A stretch of DNA of 60,260 bases from Bryobacteraceae bacterium (lineage in GTDB: Bacteria; Acidobacteriota; Terriglobia; Bryobacterales; Bryobacteraceae), in the NCBI GenBank assembly GCA_025927575.1, contig JAICLJ010000009.1, positions 1-60,260 on the forward strand. The letters are read 5' to 3'. The position numbers and the translations under genes are program-made. Each line of letters opens with the position of its first letter. Positions within the stretch are counted from its first letter, which is position 1. Shown in pieces: positions 37,800 through 46,627 of this stretch. Below the pieces are notes generated by a model. The model was not told the origin of the DNA. It did no database searches and saw nothing but the letters and a program-made list of their open reading frames with translations.

Positions 37800-38708
37800 A
37801 TGAAGCGCTTCATTCTGCTCGTCTCAGGCTGCGCACTCTTTTCCCTTCCCGCGTGCGCGGCCTCAAACAAGCTGCTTTCTGAGGTCATCGATATCCATGT
37901 GCATTGCGCTCCCGACAGCGTTCCACGCAGCATCGACGCGATCGATCTGGCCAAGCTTGCAAAATCTCGCGGTATGCGTGGCTTGGTCCTGAAAAATCAT
38001 TGGGAACCCACCGCATCTCTTGCGTACGTGACCCGCAAGGAGACGCCTGGGATCGAGGTCTTTGGCGGCATAGACCTGAATATCAGCGTTGGCGGGATGA
38101 ATCCGGAAGCCGTCGAACATATGGCCAAAACGACAGGCGGCTTGGGCCGGTTCGTCTGGATGTCAACGTTCGATTCACAGGCTCAAGTTCGATTCGCAAA
38201 AGAGCATAGGGCCTTTGTTGCAGTGTCGCAAAACGGTCGGCTCTTACCCGAAACGAAAAGAGTGATCGCAATGATCGCTAAATATCACCTGATTATGGCC
38301 ACTGGGCATAACAGTCCAGTGGAAGACTTGATGCTGATACGCGAGGCGCACGCGCAGGGCGTGCGAGGCATGGTCGTCACTCACGCCATGATGGCTCCTA
38401 TTCATATGTCCATCGATGATATGAAGCAGGCGGCCTCTCTGGGCGCCTTCATAGAGTTCGTGTACAACGGTCTGATCGGCCGGTACAAGGAATTTACTTT
38501 CGCTGACTATGCTCGCGCAATTCGTGCAGTGGGCGCCGAGCACTGTATTCTGTCCAGCGACTTGGGCCAGCCAGGCAATCCTCTTCACCCCGATGGCCTG
38601 GGGCTTTTCTTCGACGGATTAAAGAAGGCTGGCATCACTGATGGCCAAATTCACATGATGTCAGTGCGCAACCCCGCCCTGCTGCTTGGTCTTGATCGCA
38701 AGCACTAA
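37800..38708 (+). CDS. DUF6282-like metal-dependent hydrolase, exported
   Basis: About 302 residues from ATG 37800 with a Sec or lipoprotein-like signal (KRFILLVSGCALFSLPACAA). The body is an amidohydrolase/PHP-like TIM barrel: first metal motif IDIHVHCAPDS, then LKNHWEPTASL, ATGHNSPVEDLMLIREA, VVTHAMMAPIHMSIDDM, and a late Asp in ILSSDLGQPGNPLHPDGL. These match the DUF6282 family as I remember it; the reaction is not known. It follows the second TIM-barrel gene by 241 bp, without a clear promoter or ribosome-binding site, and may be part of that operon. Confidence 0.7.
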   Translation: MKRFILLVSGCALFSLPACAASNKLLSEVIDIHVHCAPDSVPRSIDAIDLAKLAKSRGMRGLVLKNHWEPTASLAYVTRKETPGIEVFGGIDLNISVGGMNPEAVEHMAKTTGGLGRFVWMSTFDSQAQVRFAKEHRAFVAVSQNGRLLPETKRVIAMIAKYHLIMATGHNSPVEDLMLIREAHAQGVRGMVVTHAMMAPIHMSIDDMKQAASLGAFIEFVYNGLIGRYKEFTFADYARAIRAVGAEHCILSSDLGQPGNPLHPDGLGLFFDGLKKAGITDGQIHMMSVRNPALLLGLDRKH

Positions 38709-39008
38709 GATACAGAACCCAAGGACGGCGTCAACGTCGCGTTGCCGGCACCCTGCCTGATCGCATTTGGCCTTTGCTTTATCGTATTCTCAAGAGCCAT
38801 GACCGGCGGTTCGAATGGATGTACTGACACATTCAACGCAAGACCGTTCATCGCAACATCTCTGTCCAGAAAGTAAGGCAATTCGTCTGAATGGTGGAAT
38901 CGCCGCGGTCAGAATCAAGCCGGCGGCAAGTTCTTCTTCGCAAACTGACTTGTCGCTTTCCTAACGTGAGTCCATTTGCCTGACTTTCACTTGGTTGTAA
39001 CTATTTTG
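38709..39008. other. 300-bp intergenic stretch
   Basis: No gene, repeat or stable hairpin is visible. It leads into the promoter at 39009. Confidence 0.4.
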
Positions 39009-39038
39009 TTGACTTGTGATCGTAACTCGTGATAAATA
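39009..39038 (+). promoter_or_regulatory. Promoter for the truncated paralogue and TonB receptor
   Basis: TTGACT and TAAATA are 18 bp apart. The 13 bases around the -10 are identical to those at 30408-30420 before the other TonB receptor operon. Confidence 0.5.
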
Positions 39039-39063
39039 TTCATCGCACCGATATGTGATGCGA

Positions 39064-39080
39064 TGTCCCACATTATGGGA
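39064..39080. promoter_or_regulatory. Putative IclR-type operator, site d
   Basis: TGTCCCACATTATGGGA is the most symmetric of the four sites (TCCCA-CATTA-TGGGA). It lies 26 bp after the -10. Confidence 0.55.
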
Positions 39081-39145
39081 TGCACATGGCTGGCCGCGTA
39101 TGAAGTGCAATGGGGACGACTTTTAAATCGACGAGGTACCTATCT

Positions 39146-39871
39146 TTGTCTGAAACGGCGCGACGTAACTTTCCGAAGGCTACCGGTGGCTCGCCGCTTG
39201 CCGCCGCCGCTTTCGCCGCTCAACCGTCAAAACCGAAGAAATTCGTAGGCATTCAAATGGCGGCCGTTTGTTTTGTGGACGAGGGGGTCGAACCCGTTTT
39301 GGACTTATTACAGAACAAGGGGCATGTCGACACTCGGTTCGTTGCGGCTTTTGCCTATGGCCGCGGGATTATTAGGCGAAAGATTACCGGTCAGTCGCTA
39401 CCTAACCATGGCAAGCAGAAATGCGACACGGACACGTTTCACGGTGGTCGCTATGCGGCCGCCCATTCCCAGTACTTCAGCAACACACTTGGGAAGCATT
39501 TCCGAGCTCCCGATTTGGGCGCCTTCGGCGCTTTCGAAAGCGTCCTGCCCGCTTCACGAAAACGTGGCGCGCAGAACGCTACCTGGTTCGAGGACGCTTT
39601 TTGCTGCAATATTCCCGGAGTACAGAGGCTGGAAGAGAAGGGCTGCCACGACTGCGATGCAGTCACGCTCGGCTTCAACAATCCCAGCCATCACACTCTT
39701 ATGCTCGATCTAGTCGAGGATCACGCAAGATCTTGGCAACTTGACAAAATCATGTGCGGATCTGAGCGCCAGGGCGCCTTCGCTGGTGCCATCGGCTCCG
39801 CTTCCGGCGGTCAACGAGGAGATCCCGGACGCCTCTGGGAGATAGCGGAGAAAGAGAGAACCCATGACTAA
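39146..39871 (+). pseudogene. TIM-barrel glycosidase-like protein, truncated paralogue 3
   Basis: This is about 241 residues from TTG 39146, where the bases TTGTCTGAAAC match the start of paralogue 2 at 36068. The reading is open and follows the N-terminal half of paralogues 1 and 2 (FVGIQMAAVCFVDEGVEPVL, FEDAFCCNIPGVQ, MCGSERQGAFAGA) but ends at GDPGRLWEIAEKERTHD. That is exactly before the TCFC cysteine motif and the second half of the barrel. Its stop overlaps the TonB receptor start by 8 bp. An intact promoter and operator precede it, so it is probably still transcribed as the leader of the receptor operon. It is unlikely to be an active enzyme. Confidence 0.7.
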
Positions 39872-42800
39872 AATGTCTTCTTTGAGGCGATCATCGGGAA
39901 TCGCAACAATTGTACTCTTGTGCAGCGGACTCCTGCTTCTGGCGCCACAAGTAGCTTGGTCCCAGGCAAATTCTGCCACGTTCTACGGAAGAGTGACGGA
40001 TCCCTCAGGAGCCGTCGTCCCGGCCGCCAGGGTGGCGCTAACCCAGCAGAGCACCCAGGCGACAACGACGAGAACGACCAGCAGCAGCGGCGATTTCGCA
40101 TTTACGTTTGTTCCTACAGGCACCTATACACTGAAAATTGAGGCTAAAGGATTCACCACTTACATTAATACCGGGATCGTGTTGACGGCTGGACAGCAAG
40201 CACAACAGACATACCATCTTGAACTTGGCGCAAGCACGCAAACGGTCAGCGTTCAAGGCGGCACTCCACTGGTAAACACGGTGTCCGCACAGCAACTGCA
40301 TAACTACAGCCAGACGGAGGCTCGAGAGTTGCCTCTGGAAAACAGAAATTTCAGTGGGCTCCTGAATGTCAATGCCGGAGTGGTGCCTAGCCAAGGCAAC
40401 AATGGAACAGGAGTAGACATGAACGGAGTCGGTAGAAACGGCACCGTATATTCACTCGACGGCACCAATGCCAGCGGCAACTCCGGCGGCAATAACCCCG
40501 GCGTATACCAGGGGGCGAACTTGGTCGATGTAATGAGCGTGGAGGGCATCGACGAGGTAAGTACAGTAAAGGGCGTAATTCCTGCCGAGTATGAAAATGC
40601 CATTGGGGGCCAGGTTAATCTGGTCTCGAAATCGGGCACCAACGAATGGCACGGGAGCGTCTTCGAAAATCATCAGGACAGCGCGTTGAATGCTCGCTTT
40701 CAACGGGTTAGCGCTAAGCCCCACCTAACGCTGAACCAATTCGGTGGCTCTTTGGGAGGACCGATTAAGAAAAACAAGATATTTATCTTTGGGGACTATG
40801 AAGGCTACCGAGATTCGGAATCCAGTTTTGTGGAAGGCAATGTGCCGACGCAGGCGATTCGTACCCAGTTGTTGAATGCAGTGCCGGCCTATCAGCTTGC
40901 TTTGCAAGCGTTTCCGTTACCTAATCAACCGACGGCACCAGGAGCCACAGTGGGGGACTTTTCGGCCGTAAAGCCGCTCGTCCGCAACGATGATCACTTC
41001 GATTTCAAGGGAGATGTCCTGCTGACGGACAACAGCCGGCTGAGCGTAGCCTATAACCGCGGCACACCCTATCAATTGACGCCCCGGTACTACATCGATG
41101 ACGCACAGATCTATCTAAATTCGTTAGACCGGGGCAACATCAGCTACATAACCGGAGGCAGTCAGTGGACTTCCGAGACGCGCTTCGGATATAACAGGAC
41201 GATTCAAGATCGATTGGATCAGTTCTTTAGCAAAATAGATCCTAATCACCCGACGGAGGCAATCGTTTACGGACGGCGTCTTCCTGACCTTCAAACGACC
41301 CTGGGCTGGAGCGGACCGGCTGCCGAAATAAATCACTCCGGTGGGCCGTTCTGGCAACTCGAGGAAAAATATGCTCGCTATATCGGGCATCATTCGTTTA
41401 AGTTTGGGGGGGATTATCGCAAATCGATTGGAACACGCAACAATCCGCAGATTCCGGATTTCTTCTACGGAAGCTTGAATGATTTGTTGAGTAACAATCC
41501 AAGACAAGTGCAGGCGACGTTAGGATCTGGACTCTACACTGGGCGCATATACGATTTTGGTTTTTTCGCACAAGATGATTGGCGCGCCACCCCAAAACTG
41601 ACATTGAACCTCGGCTTCCGCTACGATTTTTATTCAAGCTTCGTAGCAAAAGGGGAAGATGGTACACCTCAAGCCGGCTTATATAATCCAAGCTCTCTCA
41701 GCATGGACGGCAAATTTGCCGTTGGGCCCTTTCGGTCTCCCTTTTCTCCTTACGAGAGCGACCCCAATAACTATGGCCCTCGATTTGGTTTCGCGTATAA
41801 CCCGGACGGACAGGGTAAAATGGCCATCCGTGGCGGAGCGGGCATCATGTTTAGCAACATAATGCCGGAAAACTTTTGGAATGTCGTATCCAGCGCCCGC
41901 AACATTCCCTACCGCGCCATTTTCAGCCCGGCACAGATCAGCATGTTTGGAATCTCGTATCCCGATTACAACGATAACTTCTTCAACTATGCTCAACAAA
42001 TGGTGGCGAATTCATCAATTACTAATGTCGCGGCCATCTTCAATGCTCACCTGCAAAACCCTTATACAATTCAGTACACCCTTGATATTCAACAGCAACT
42101 GACAGGTAGTCTTGTGCTGGAAAGTGCATTCGTGGGAACCCGTGGAGTGAAGTATCCATTATGGCGGTTTGCAAATGTTGTCAATCGACTTACTGGAGTC
42201 GTGCCAAACCCCAATTTGGGACAGCCCTACTATATGGACAATTCTCAGACGTCCACGTATTATGGGTGGCAGAATACGCTTAAAAAGCGCTTCTCTCATA
42301 GGCTAAGCTTTGACGTCAACTATACCTTTTCAAAGGTGATCGCCAACGGTGGCGGCGATATTGGTTCCTACTACCAAGGTGAAAATGGTTCGCGCAATCA
42401 GGAGTTTTTTGATTTGAAAGCAGATAAAGGACCTGCTCCGTTCGACATCAGCCATTACTTTAGCGCGGCTTGGGTATATCAGTCGCCGAATTTGAGGAAC
42501 TTTGGGGAGCCATTCGTTAGGCAAATTTTAGGAGATTGGCAGATCTCCGGAATCTTTCGAGCGAATACCGGTTTGCCCATTACGATTACGCAAAGTTCGT
42601 CTACGCCCAGTCAGCGTGGCCAATACATCGGAGGAAATGCAATATTGTCCGGTTACCGCGACACGCTCCAATATCTCAACCCCGCTGCCTTTCGACGAAT
42701 CCCTGTCTCTTCGGCATCCGGAGCACCGATTCATCCCGGTAACGCAGGACCCGGTGAGTGGCGGGCGCCGGGCATGTGGAATCTTGATGTCAGCCTTGCA

Positions 42801-42977
42801 AAGAACTTTTCAGTTTTAGAAAGGCTGAAGCTGCAAATCCGCGCTGACATGTTTAATTCGCTCAATCACACAAATCTGACTGGCTTGCGGACAAGCGTAA
42901 ATGACCCACGATTTGGAGAGCTTTTGAGCACGCGAGGAGCCCGGGTGGTTCAATTGAACGCAAGACTTACGTTCTAA
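39864..42977 (+). CDS. TonB-dependent receptor, Oar-like, 1037 aa
   Basis: It begins ATGACTAA, overlapping the stop of the truncated paralogue, which suggests coupled translation. A Sec signal is present (ATIVLLCSGLLLLAPQVAWS), then a carboxypeptidase-regulatory-like domain at about 35-115 (FYGRVTDPSGAVVPAARVAL). The plug has ELPLENRNFSGLLNVNAGVV and YENAIGGQVNLVSKSGTNEW. The barrel ends VVQLNARLTF with the usual C-terminal Phe. It is the second receptor under the shared promoter/operator plan. Confidence 0.92.
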   Translation: MTKMSSLRRSSGIATIVLLCSGLLLLAPQVAWSQANSATFYGRVTDPSGAVVPAARVALTQQSTQATTTRTTSSSGDFAFTFVPTGTYTLKIEAKGFTTYINTGIVLTAGQQAQQTYHLELGASTQTVSVQGGTPLVNTVSAQQLHNYSQTEARELPLENRNFSGLLNVNAGVVPSQGNNGTGVDMNGVGRNGTVYSLDGTNASGNSGGNNPGVYQGANLVDVMSVEGIDEVSTVKGVIPAEYENAIGGQVNLVSKSGTNEWHGSVFENHQDSALNARFQRVSAKPHLTLNQFGGSLGGPIKKNKIFIFGDYEGYRDSESSFVEGNVPTQAIRTQLLNAVPAYQLALQAFPLPNQPTAPGATVGDFSAVKPLVRNDDHFDFKGDVLLTDNSRLSVAYNRGTPYQLTPRYYIDDAQIYLNSLDRGNISYITGGSQWTSETRFGYNRTIQDRLDQFFSKIDPNHPTEAIVYGRRLPDLQTTLGWSGPAAEINHSGGPFWQLEEKYARYIGHHSFKFGGDYRKSIGTRNNPQIPDFFYGSLNDLLSNNPRQVQATLGSGLYTGRIYDFGFFAQDDWRATPKLTLNLGFRYDFYSSFVAKGEDGTPQAGLYNPSSLSMDGKFAVGPFRSPFSPYESDPNNYGPRFGFAYNPDGQGKMAIRGGAGIMFSNIMPENFWNVVSSARNIPYRAIFSPAQISMFGISYPDYNDNFFNYAQQMVANSSITNVAAIFNAHLQNPYTIQYTLDIQQQLTGSLVLESAFVGTRGVKYPLWRFANVVNRLTGVVPNPNLGQPYYMDNSQTSTYYGWQNTLKKRFSHRLSFDVNYTFSKVIANGGGDIGSYYQGENGSRNQEFFDLKADKGPAPFDISHYFSAAWVYQSPNLRNFGEPFVRQILGDWQISGIFRANTGLPITITQSSSTPSQRGQYIGGNAILSGYRDTLQYLNPAAFRRIPVSSASGAPIHPGNAGPGEWRAPGMWNLDVSLAKNFSVLERLKLQIRADMFNSLNHTNLTGLRTSVNDPRFGELLSTRGARVVQLNARLTF

Positions 42978-43251
42978 GGTGCTGCGGGGCTAGAACCGTG
43001 CCAACTACTTAGCCATACCGATTTATAGGTGTTCCTGAAGTCGGTTGATCGTTGAATCATTATGCGAGCGCTCGGTGCGGACGAAGTGTGGCTGCGCCAT
43101 GGGCCCTCTCCCTTATCCAGCGACACACAAGACTCAGATCTCGATTCGCACTGAGCGGCTTATGAGGATAAGGCAGGTCAGAGTAGATGAGGGGAATTAT
43201 GAGTGTGGTGCGATCTCCCGCGGAGTTGGTTGGATTTCGGGCCGGTGCCTT

Positions 43252-44152
43252 TTATCGCATGGATTTCGTTGCCGCCGCGGCGCGGATCTGCTGTTTTAGA
43301 TGCTCGGTATCGGCGGCTCGCTCCAATCCGGTTGATTGTTCCCAGCCAAAGGGCTTGCTGCGAAAGGCGTCAGTATCACGGAATGGCGTTGGGCGCGGTC
43401 CTGTGGCGACATTCAAATTCGCCCTGGTGGAAGCTTTGAGTCGCGTTCGCATTTCGCGCACACGCGCCGGCGAGAGGCCGTGTATCCGCTGCAGGGCGAC
43501 AGTGACATACCAGCCGTACAAGTAGCCTGCTTCTTTGCGTTCGGCGGCAAGATCACAGAGGAGTGCCTCCAGTCTGGGCCACTCGGCAACCGTCAGGAAC
43601 TGTGCCGGAATGGCGTCGTCACGCAAATCCGGAAGCCGGTTTTCTTCGCGGGCGTATTTCGCGTGATGGCTGGCGATCTTCATTCGGGCTGCTTCGAAAA
43701 GCGACTTGCCGAAATCGGCCTTCTTGGCTTTTTGTAATCGATCGAATCCGCACGCACGCGCGTTTCTTTATGTGTTCTGCGTAAGTGACTGATTTCTCGT
43801 CGCGAGGTGGCTCACTTACCAGACCAGGGTGGCTCACTGGCTGGGCCACCTCCGGCTCAGTAGTTAGGCCACTCCCGATCTTGTTGGCATGAAGGCAAAG
43901 CAGCCAATGAGCCGCGGGTTGTGTCGGACTTCCGGCATTGCTTCGGATCAGTTGTCTGGCGTTGAGAGAATCAATCGCCGCCTGGACGCTAGCGCGTGCG
44001 AGACCTGTCGACTGAGCGAGATGACGGCTGCTTGCCATTATTTCTGCCGCTCCGGACGCTTCCGCTCGCACGGCTAGTTCCAGCAGGACGCGCAGCTCCG
44101 CCTGGCTGAGTGAATTTGCCAAGGAAGCAATGCGTTGCAAGACATCAGACAT
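43252..44152 (-). pseudogene. HTH protein of repeated cassette, copy 1, frameshifted
   Basis: Two overlapping frames make one protein of about 290 residues. The first half (from 44152) is a helix-turn-helix domain, SLSQAELRVLLELAVRAEAS and HLAQSTGLARASVQAAIDSL, then a linker to YAEHIKKRACVRIR. A shift near 43740 leads to KAKKADFGKSLFEAARMK, NRLPDLRDDAIPAQFLTVAE and RIHGLSPARVREMRTRLK. The second half is repeated at 48678-48989. The family is unknown to me. HTH followed by a mostly helical C-terminus beside an SSB gene suggests a replication or regulatory protein of a plasmid- or phage-like element. Confidence 0.6.
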
Positions 44153-44168
44153 GCAATTTCCTTTCCTT

Positions 44169-44417
44169 TTAATACGTGGGCTCAGGCGCCGGCAACGCCG
44201 CCGGCCCCTCAGGTTCCGGCGCCTCTTCTACGGGCCACTCGATCACCACGTCGCGTTTGCAGGAGGGGCAATGGAATTTGTCGAGTCCGGTTTCAATGTG
44301 GCGCCCGCAGACGTACTCGACGGAATAAACAGACCTCTGGCGCATACTGGCCGCCATCAGTTCTCGAAAACGCCGCTTAAACAGCCCCTCGCTCTTCCGG
44401 TTTCCGCTTGCGATCAA
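44169..44417 (-). CDS. Small zinc-ribbon-like protein of the cassette
   Basis: 82 residues, not recognised. The only motif is a possible zinc ribbon half, YVCGRHIETGLDKFHCPSCK, followed by an acidic, Pro-rich tail (EWPVEEAPEPEGPAALPAPE). It overlaps the SSB gene by 41 bp and precedes the HTH gene by 16 bp, so the three form one unit. The first 20 codons may belong to the SSB tail in another frame; ATG 44357 is an alternative start. A decayed counterpart (TIQCPFCKHDLMIQ) is at about 49185-49230. Confidence 0.5.
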   Translation of the reverse strand: MIASGNRKSEGLFKRRFRELMAASMRQRSVYSVEYVCGRHIETGLDKFHCPSCKRDVVIEWPVEEAPEPEGPAALPAPEPTY

Positions 44418-44679
44418 TGAAGGAGATGGTCTCGATGACGATTTCGGTCACGGACCACGAAACCTTTACGGGGCCACTCTCGGTTTCGACAGTACGCTCG
44501 CATTCGCGATAGGTCAGTTCGCCTTTGAGGAGGACATGATCGCCGGTCTGGATTTTGGCGGCATAGTCAGCGGCTGGCCCGTACGCAAGGCACGCGTGCC
44601 ACTGCGTCTTCTCCTGCCATTGCTGTTGCGCATCTTTATAGCGGTTGGTTGTCGCAATCGAGAGCTCGGTCAGGCTCAC
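44377..44679 (-). pseudogene. ssb: Single-stranded DNA-binding protein, N-terminally truncated
   Basis: LSIATTNRYKDAQQQWQEKT, HACLAYGPAADYAAKIQTGD and VLLKGELTYRECERT are the OB-fold core of a bacterial SSB. The usual first strand (MNKVxLIGxLxxDPE) is missing, and the reading begins at GTG in the middle of strand 2. The C-terminal acidic DDxPF tip is also absent. At 100 residues it is shorter than normal SSB (about 150-180). It is probably the upstream gene of the cassette, cut at about 44685. Confidence 0.65.
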
Positions 44680-44942
44680 TCAAATGACGTACTGAGGTCG
44701 CTATTCGTACCTACCAGAAAGAAATCAGAGTTAAATCATGAAAAGTGACTAATTTATGGGGAATGTCGCTTCCCAATAGACACCAGAAAGTTCTGATGAT
44801 GACGCCGCCCAAAGTTTACAATCGGCACGAAAATGCGAATCGCCTAACGTCGTTTGCCCAGACATTCCGGGCCCAAGCGCTAAAGGTCGCATCGACTTAG
44901 TGTTTTTGTGACCGGTGAGGGGTTGTTGCCCCGACGAAAATG

Positions 44943-45263
44943 CTACCCGTTCAGACTTGGGATGAGCGGGAACAAGTAGCGGAGGCAACTGAGTTTGGCG
45001 ACCAGGCGAGAGATGCCGGCATCGGTGGCGGTGAGAATACGCGCCGCTCCTCGAGATGACCACGGAAACATGCAATCTGGGCTTTGAGGATCTGGATTGC
45101 CAGTCATTATCGAGCAAAAACGCCGGCCCTCGGTGTCTGAATTCTCTGGTTCTGGGTCAGTTGCTTCGCGGCTTGGCCGGGAGGCAGCTTTGGGACGCAG
45201 TTGTGTCCGTCCCGGCGAATCGCGGAGCATGGTGTTAGTTGTTTTCTTATTTTCGTTGGACAT
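44943..45263 (-). CDS. Hypothetical protein, weakly supported
   Basis: 106 residues starting MSNENKKTTNTMLRDSPGRT, with a polar, charged N-terminal half and a hydrophobic end. No domain is recognised. It is on the same strand as, and upstream of, the SSB cassette. Support is limited to an open frame and a plausible start context, so it may be spurious. Confidence 0.3.
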   Translation of the reverse strand: MSNENKKTTNTMLRDSPGRTQLRPKAASRPSREATDPEPENSDTEGRRFCSIMTGNPDPQSPDCMFPWSSRGAARILTATDAGISRLVAKLSCLRYLFPLIPSLNG

Positions 45264-45404
45264 TTTAGAACTTCACCCGCTCTCATTGGAGAGGAAGTGA
45301 ATCAAACAGGATGGGCACGGGTAATTACGTGCTACTTTTCCCACAGAATTTTCAGACAAAGGCCGATTTCGCCGAGCAGCGCCGGCACCGCACAATTGGG
45401 ATGT

Positions 45405-45791
45405 ATGCGGCCGAGCTCCAAATTGCGGGTTGTGATTGTAGAAGACTCCCACGTGTTTGCACGGCGAATGCGCGAGGCGCTCGAAGAGATTCCTCATTTG
45501 GAGATCGTGGGCGCCGCGGAAACACCGTCCCAAGCAATCAGGACCATCGGTGCACAACAGCCGGATCTGGTGCTGCTGGATATTAATCTAACGCGCGGCA
45601 GCGGCATAGACGTCCTCAGAGCCATCAAAAACCGCGGATTTCCGGGCGTGGTGTTCATGATGACCAGCGAGCCCTCCGAGCCGGTGAGAACTGCGTGTTT
45701 GCAGCTAAAAGCTGCTGAATTGTTCGACAAGGCCGAACCGGAAGAATTGCTGGCAGCCGTTGCCGAACTGGCTTCGAAACCCGCACTATAG
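45405..45791 (+). CDS. Stand-alone response-regulator receiver
   Basis: About 128 residues from ATG 45405. It is a complete receiver domain with the acidic pair in VVIVEDSHVFARRM, the phospho-acceptor Asp in LVLLDINLTRGSG, the Thr/Ser switch in FMMTSEPSEP, and the conserved Lys in ELFDKAEPEEL. No output domain is attached, so it acts through a partner (CheY-like) or as a phosphate sink. No histidine kinase is adjacent. Confidence 0.85.
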   Translation: MRPSSKLRVVIVEDSHVFARRMREALEEIPHLEIVGAAETPSQAIRTIGAQQPDLVLLDINLTRGSGIDVLRAIKNRGFPGVVFMMTSEPSEPVRTACLQLKAAELFDKAEPEELLAAVAELASKPAL

Positions 45792-46627
45792 CCGAGGCTG
45801 AACGGGCCGACTCCGCGCTAGCTGACAGCGTCGCGCCGTGCCGCCATCCGGGCGGTCAGCCTGAGAGGCTACAACAACGTTGTGACCAGTTCGATTTGCA
45901 CCCCACTCAATAAATCAGGGATGGTGGCGATCAATATGTCCCCACCAATGGCACCCGGCGGCCGCTTCCGAGGCGTGTTGGGCTCGGTGATGCCCCGCCA
46001 TTTACCGACGGGTTCGAGAGAGCATATATCCCTAAACCTATCGAGGCGCTGTAATGATGAGTCATGCCATGGTTGGTGCGAGTGCTTTCGGCCGTGATTC
46101 TCGTTAATTGCGCCATTTATTTTTAGCTACCTCGCACCTTTTTCCTCCGAGCAGTGAAATCAACTCACGCCCGTAAACAGACTTCCCAACTGCTTTTGTC
46201 AGAGCCTAAGAGCATCTTGTAGGAATCTCCTCACGCGCTCGTCTGGCGCTCTTTGCATGCTCTTGTAGGAGCAAGGCGAAAAATCGTGTATCGGTATCCG
46301 GAAAACTCTGGGTTTGCAATGCAAAGCTCTACTTGCTGGAGATAAATCTCACGTTTGAATACACGCGAGCAGAGCCGATTGGTCCAGGTAATTATTCCCA
46401 TTTAATATCGGTAAATCCTACACGATAATCGGGAAAAGCCGGACTGTTTCCAAATTTAATTCCAAGCAATATAGAACTCAGAACAGCAGTGATGATGACC
46501 AACAAGAGCCAAACCAAAAGCCTCTTCGAGTCATTCACGGCCGCTTCCAAACCAAGCCGCTTATCGAAGGCTTCCGCTTAATCTCGGGCCGGCGGCGCTG
46601 AAAAACAAACAAAGGAGAGTTCTGTAA
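45792..46627. other. 836-bp intergenic stretch
   Basis: No gene is recognised. An imperfect direct repeat, ATCTTGTAGGAAT and CTCTTGTAGGAGC, occurs at about 46212 and 46262. The next gene has a good AAGGAGAG ribosome-binding site, so its promoter should lie in the last few hundred bases. Confidence 0.4.

Noticed and set aside
43619-44152. A possible programmed frameshift joining the two halves of the cassette HTH gene
   Set aside because: Both copies are shifted in the same direction but at different points, and no slippery sequence with downstream structure is visible. Ordinary decay explains it better.
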